From Nitrosomonadales bacterium (lineage in GTDB: Bacteria; Pseudomonadota; Gammaproteobacteria; Burkholderiales; Gallionellaceae), in contig JAHFRC010000006.1 in assembly GCA_023259015.1 (NCBI GenBank), positions 1-46,185 of the forward strand: DNA of 46,185 bases, in the 5' to 3' direction. Every line of letters starts with the position of its first letter. Position 1 is the stretch's first letter. Shown here piece after piece: positions 43,572 to 46,185 of the stretch. The notes under the pieces were generated by a model. That model had not been told where the DNA came from, ran no database searches, and worked only from the letters and a program-made list of their open reading frames with translations. The translations under genes were made by a program, and so were the position numbers.

Positions 43572-45608
43572 TTAGTGCGGGGCGGCAGCTTTGAACAGCT
43601 TGGTCTTGTCCACCAAGTCCACATGCTTGCGCTTGAAGCATGTCCACTTCTTGCTCTTCTTGTCGTAGATGGAGTTGACGAAACAATGCCAATTCTTCTC
43701 ATCGACGAAGTTCTTGTCGGTGCGGTAATAGAAACCTGGATAGCGCGACTCTTCACGGAACTGGATATGCTTCATGTGCGCCTCCGCCGTGATGATGCGG
43801 TGGAAATTTTCCCAGGCGCGCAGTAGTTCGTGCAGGTCTTTGGCACGTGTCTTGCCGGCGTCTTCCTTGATCATCTCCAGCTTCTCTTCGGCCATCGCCA
43901 GCAATTTCTCATTGGTGTTGTAGTAGGTAGCGACACCGGCGACATATTCGTCCATGATCTTCTGCAAGCGCATCTGCAACATCTTGGGCGAGATATAGTT
44001 GGGGTTGATGTCGATGGCAGTGGTGTAATCCTTGTTTCCGAGAAAGTTGCGCACCGGCTTGTAGATGGTCTCGGCGATCTGCTCCGGCGTTTCGTCGAAT
44101 TCCGGCTTCCAATCCTTGTTATCGAGCGCGTATTTGACCATTGCCTTGGAAGCGAGACGGCCTTCGGCATGCGAGCCGGAGGAAAACTTGTGGCCAGAAG
44201 CGCCCACGCCGTCGCCGGCGGTGAACAGGCCTTTCACCGTAGTCATGGAGCGGTAGCCCCAGTTCCAGCCGCGCGGCAGGTGCGCCGGTACGCCATCGTA
44301 GTCGCCTTCTTCCGCCGTCGGCGCGCCCACGTCTTCGGGGCCGGATACCCAGATACCGCAGCAACCCGAGTGCGAGCCGAGCAGGTAGGGCTCGGTCGGC
44401 ATCAATTCGGAATTCTTTTTCTCCGGCTCGATGTTCTCGCCCACCCAGATGCCGCACTGGCCGATGCACATGTCGAGGAAATCTTCCCAGGCTTCGGCTT
44501 CAAGATGCTTGACTTCCTTGGGTGACAGCGTTTCGCGGCACTTTGCCAAAGCGGTTACCGTGTCCATATAAATCGGGCCGCGGCCTTCCTTCATCTCGTG
44601 CAGCATCAGGTGATTGCGCAGGCAGGAAGCAGGAACGGCGGCCTGCCCGTATGGGGGATAGTCGTTCAACATTTCCTTGTTCTTGGTCATGTAGTCTTCG
44701 CCATAGGCGTTGGTCGCCTTGGCCTTGAACAGCAGGAACCATGCACCGACCGGGCCGTAGCCATCCTTGAAGCGGGCCGGCACGAAGCGGTTTTCCATCA
44801 TGGTCATTTCGGCGCCGGCTTCGGCGGCCATCGCATATGTGCTGCCCGCATTCCACACCGGATACCAGGCGCGCCCCGAGCCTTCACCCACCGAGCGCGG
44901 GCGGAACAGATTGACGCAGCCCCCCGCGGCAAGCAGCACTGCCTTGGCCTTGTAAATGTGGATGGTATTGGTGCGCACCGAGAAGCCGGCGGCTCCGGCG
45001 ATGCGGCTGGGGTCATTCTTGTCGTTGATCAGATGCACGATGAACACGCGCTCCTGGATGCGATCCATACCCAATGCCTTCTTGGCGGCCTCGGCGACGA
45101 TGGTCTTGTAGGACTCGCCGTTGATCATGATCTGCCACTTGCCCGAACGCACCGGTTTGCCGCCATCCTTCAACAGGGGCAGGCCTTCCTTGATGGATTC
45201 TGCGCCGTCATGGCGCACGCCCTCGGCATCGGTCTTCCAGATCGGCAGCCCCCATTCTTCGAACAGGTGCACCGAGTCGTCCACGTTGCGCCCCAGATCA
45301 TAGGCAAGGTCGTCCCGGGTGATGCCCATCAGGTCATTGGAAACCATGCGCGCATAATCCGCCGGATCCAACTCGGGTCCGATGTAAGTGTTGATGGCCG
45401 ACAGCCCCTGCGCTACGGCTCCCGACCGATCCATGGCGGCCTTGTCCACCAGTTTTATTTTAAGTTCTTTACCGGTCTCTGCCTTCGCCGCTTCCGCCCA
45501 GCGCATTATTTCATAAGCCGCGCCGCAGCAGGCCATCCCGCCGCCGATCAGCAAAATATCCAGCTCTTCCTGGACGACTTCCGGGTTTTCAAAAGTTCCT
45601 GTAGACAT
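43572..45608 (-). CDS. aprA: Adenylylsulfate reductase subunit alpha (dissimilatory)
   Basis: A 678-residue flavoprotein that interconverts APS and sulfite plus AMP. The FAD site opens with LDILLIGGGMACCGAAYEIM; SGAVAQGLSAINTYIG, AAGGCVNLFRPRSVGEGSGR and GLFTAGDGVGASGHKFSSGS are typical AprA segments. Length matches the family. The start is ATG 45608 with GAGGTGAT upstream; an in-frame GTG at 45617 lies within that ribosome-binding site. It follows aprB by 49 bp. With QmoAB-HdrCB encoded opposite it, the enzyme would run in the sulfite-oxidising direction in a lithotroph; AprM, the alternative partner, is not seen. Confidence 0.96.
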   Translation of the reverse strand: MSTGTFENPEVVQEELDILLIGGGMACCGAAYEIMRWAEAAKAETGKELKIKLVDKAAMDRSGAVAQGLSAINTYIGPELDPADYARMVSNDLMGITRDDLAYDLGRNVDDSVHLFEEWGLPIWKTDAEGVRHDGAESIKEGLPLLKDGGKPVRSGKWQIMINGESYKTIVAEAAKKALGMDRIQERVFIVHLINDKNDPSRIAGAAGFSVRTNTIHIYKAKAVLLAAGGCVNLFRPRSVGEGSGRAWYPVWNAGSTYAMAAEAGAEMTMMENRFVPARFKDGYGPVGAWFLLFKAKATNAYGEDYMTKNKEMLNDYPPYGQAAVPASCLRNHLMLHEMKEGRGPIYMDTVTALAKCRETLSPKEVKHLEAEAWEDFLDMCIGQCGIWVGENIEPEKKNSELMPTEPYLLGSHSGCCGIWVSGPEDVGAPTAEEGDYDGVPAHLPRGWNWGYRSMTTVKGLFTAGDGVGASGHKFSSGSHAEGRLASKAMVKYALDNKDWKPEFDETPEQIAETIYKPVRNFLGNKDYTTAIDINPNYISPKMLQMRLQKIMDEYVAGVATYYNTNEKLLAMAEEKLEMIKEDAGKTRAKDLHELLRAWENFHRIITAEAHMKHIQFREESRYPGFYYRTDKNFVDEKNWHCFVNSIYDKKSKKWTCFKRKHVDLVDKTKLFKAAAPH

Positions 45609-45657
45609 AGCAATCACCTCTATTCGTTAAATGGGGCACGCATGGCGCACCGTATTT

Positions 45658-46134
45658 TTACTTGCGCCGGATCAGTTCGGCGGAGTTTCCGGCACGGAAA
45701 CCGCCCATCACATCCTTGGTAAAAAATCCGCTCTTGCCGATATCCGCCAGTTTTGGCATCGGCTTGTTGCCGTATGTGTCTATCGAACCTTCCGAAGTAG
45801 TGCGGATCGGGAATTTGAAACGCTTCAACGTGCCATTCCTGAACTTGATCGTCCACATGATCGAATCCGAGCCGCGCAACGGTTGCACCGAACCGCCCAT
45901 CGGCACGATGTCGGCGTAATGGCGCACCTCGATCGCATTCTGGGGACAAATCTTCACGCAGGAATAACATTCCCAGCACTGCTCCGGTTCCTGGTTAAAC
46001 GCCCTCATGGCATGGCCGGTTTCCGAACCGTCCTTGTCCAGCTTCATCAGGTCATGCGGGCAGATATACATGCAAGCGGTCTTGTCTTGCCCCTTGCAGC
46101 CATCACATTTATCGGTACGTAGATAGGTTGGCAT
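45658..46134 (-). CDS. aprB: Adenylylsulfate reductase subunit beta
   Basis: A 158-residue iron-sulfur protein. CDGCKGQDKTACMYICP and CWECYSCVKICP bind two [4Fe-4S] clusters that carry electrons between the AprA flavin and the Qmo complex. The C-terminal tail that wraps around AprA is present (about 100-158). AGGAGG lies upstream of the ATG at 46134. The promoter and any upstream sat gene would be outside the window. Confidence 0.96.
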   Translation of the reverse strand: MPTYLRTDKCDGCKGQDKTACMYICPHDLMKLDKDGSETGHAMRAFNQEPEQCWECYSCVKICPQNAIEVRHYADIVPMGGSVQPLRGSDSIMWTIKFRNGTLKRFKFPIRTTSEGSIDTYGNKPMPKLADIGKSGFFTKDVMGGFRAGNSAELIRRK

Positions 46135-46185
46135 TGCGCGTCCTCCTCAAGAGTAAAAAACATTAACCAATATCCACTGTCCTGC

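Noticed and set aside
44598-45722. 374-codon open frame on the plus strand
   Set aside because: Antisense shadow of aprA; no motif and shadow-type composition.

Overview
The window looks like chromosomal DNA of a chemolithotrophic betaproteobacterium, most likely Nitrosomonadales of the Gallionellaceae/Sideroxydans or Thiobacillus type. I base this on the gene set (AprBA with QmoAB and HdrCB-type subunits, assimilatory CysDN with an iron-sulfur APS reductase, clpS-clpA, yajC-secD-secF, fmdB-DUF502-aspS). No rRNA, tRNA, CRISPR array or complete insertion sequence was found. The taxonomic placement is inference; no search was run.

Layout. (1) 1-5521: accessory cluster with the 3' end of an AbiEii-type nucleotidyltransferase toxin gene, a TOTE-type primase-helicase and a SWIM-SNF2 helicase, all on the plus strand and tightly packed, so probably a defence locus that continues left of the window. 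(2) 5522-13109: housekeeping genes tmk-holB-tatD, yajC-secD-secF and dedA, with gluQRS convergent. (3) 13214-25115: clpS-clpA, a cold-shock gene, fmdB-DUF502-aspS, a secreted RNase Sa/barnase-like enzyme with its barstar inhibitor, nudB-nadA, a 42-codon gene visible only by close reading, ybhP-like/clsB and a PBP7-type endopeptidase. (4) 25116-26926: phoB behind a Pho-box-like site but with no phoR, a small orphan gene, a decayed helicase remnant and a MITE-like repeat. (5) 26927-34169: a minus-strand assimilatory sulfate operon (TauE/SafE transporter, cysI, cysH, cysD, cysN) divergent from cysB. (6) 34291-46134: a soluble NarX/NarL-like two-component pair, a metallophosphoesterase, qmoA-qmoB-hdrC-hdrB-rhodanese on the plus strand, and, convergent with it, aprB-aprA and a YkgJ-family gene.

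How the genes fit together. Two sulfur pathways lie side by side. The assimilatory genes activate sulfate to APS (CysDN), reduce it to sulfite (CysH) and then to sulfide (CysI), presumably under CysB. The dissimilatory genes interconvert sulfite and APS (AprBA) and pass electrons through the flavin/iron-sulfur proteins QmoA and QmoB to HdrC and HdrB. HdrCB stand where most Qmo systems have the membrane subunit QmoC, so the final electron acceptor is not evident here. In a lithotroph the Apr-Qmo route would run as sulfite oxidation; this direction is inferred, not seen.

The points most worth checking are the primase-helicase/SNF2 defence cluster, the QmoAB-HdrCB-rhodanese unit beside a cysteine-rich GAF sensor kinase and a 22-bp palindrome, the in-frame insertion and long tail of CysI, the heptamer-built inverted repeat between cysD and cysN, the MITE-like repeat whose end contains the cysN stop codon, and the unreported-size small gene at 21590-21718.
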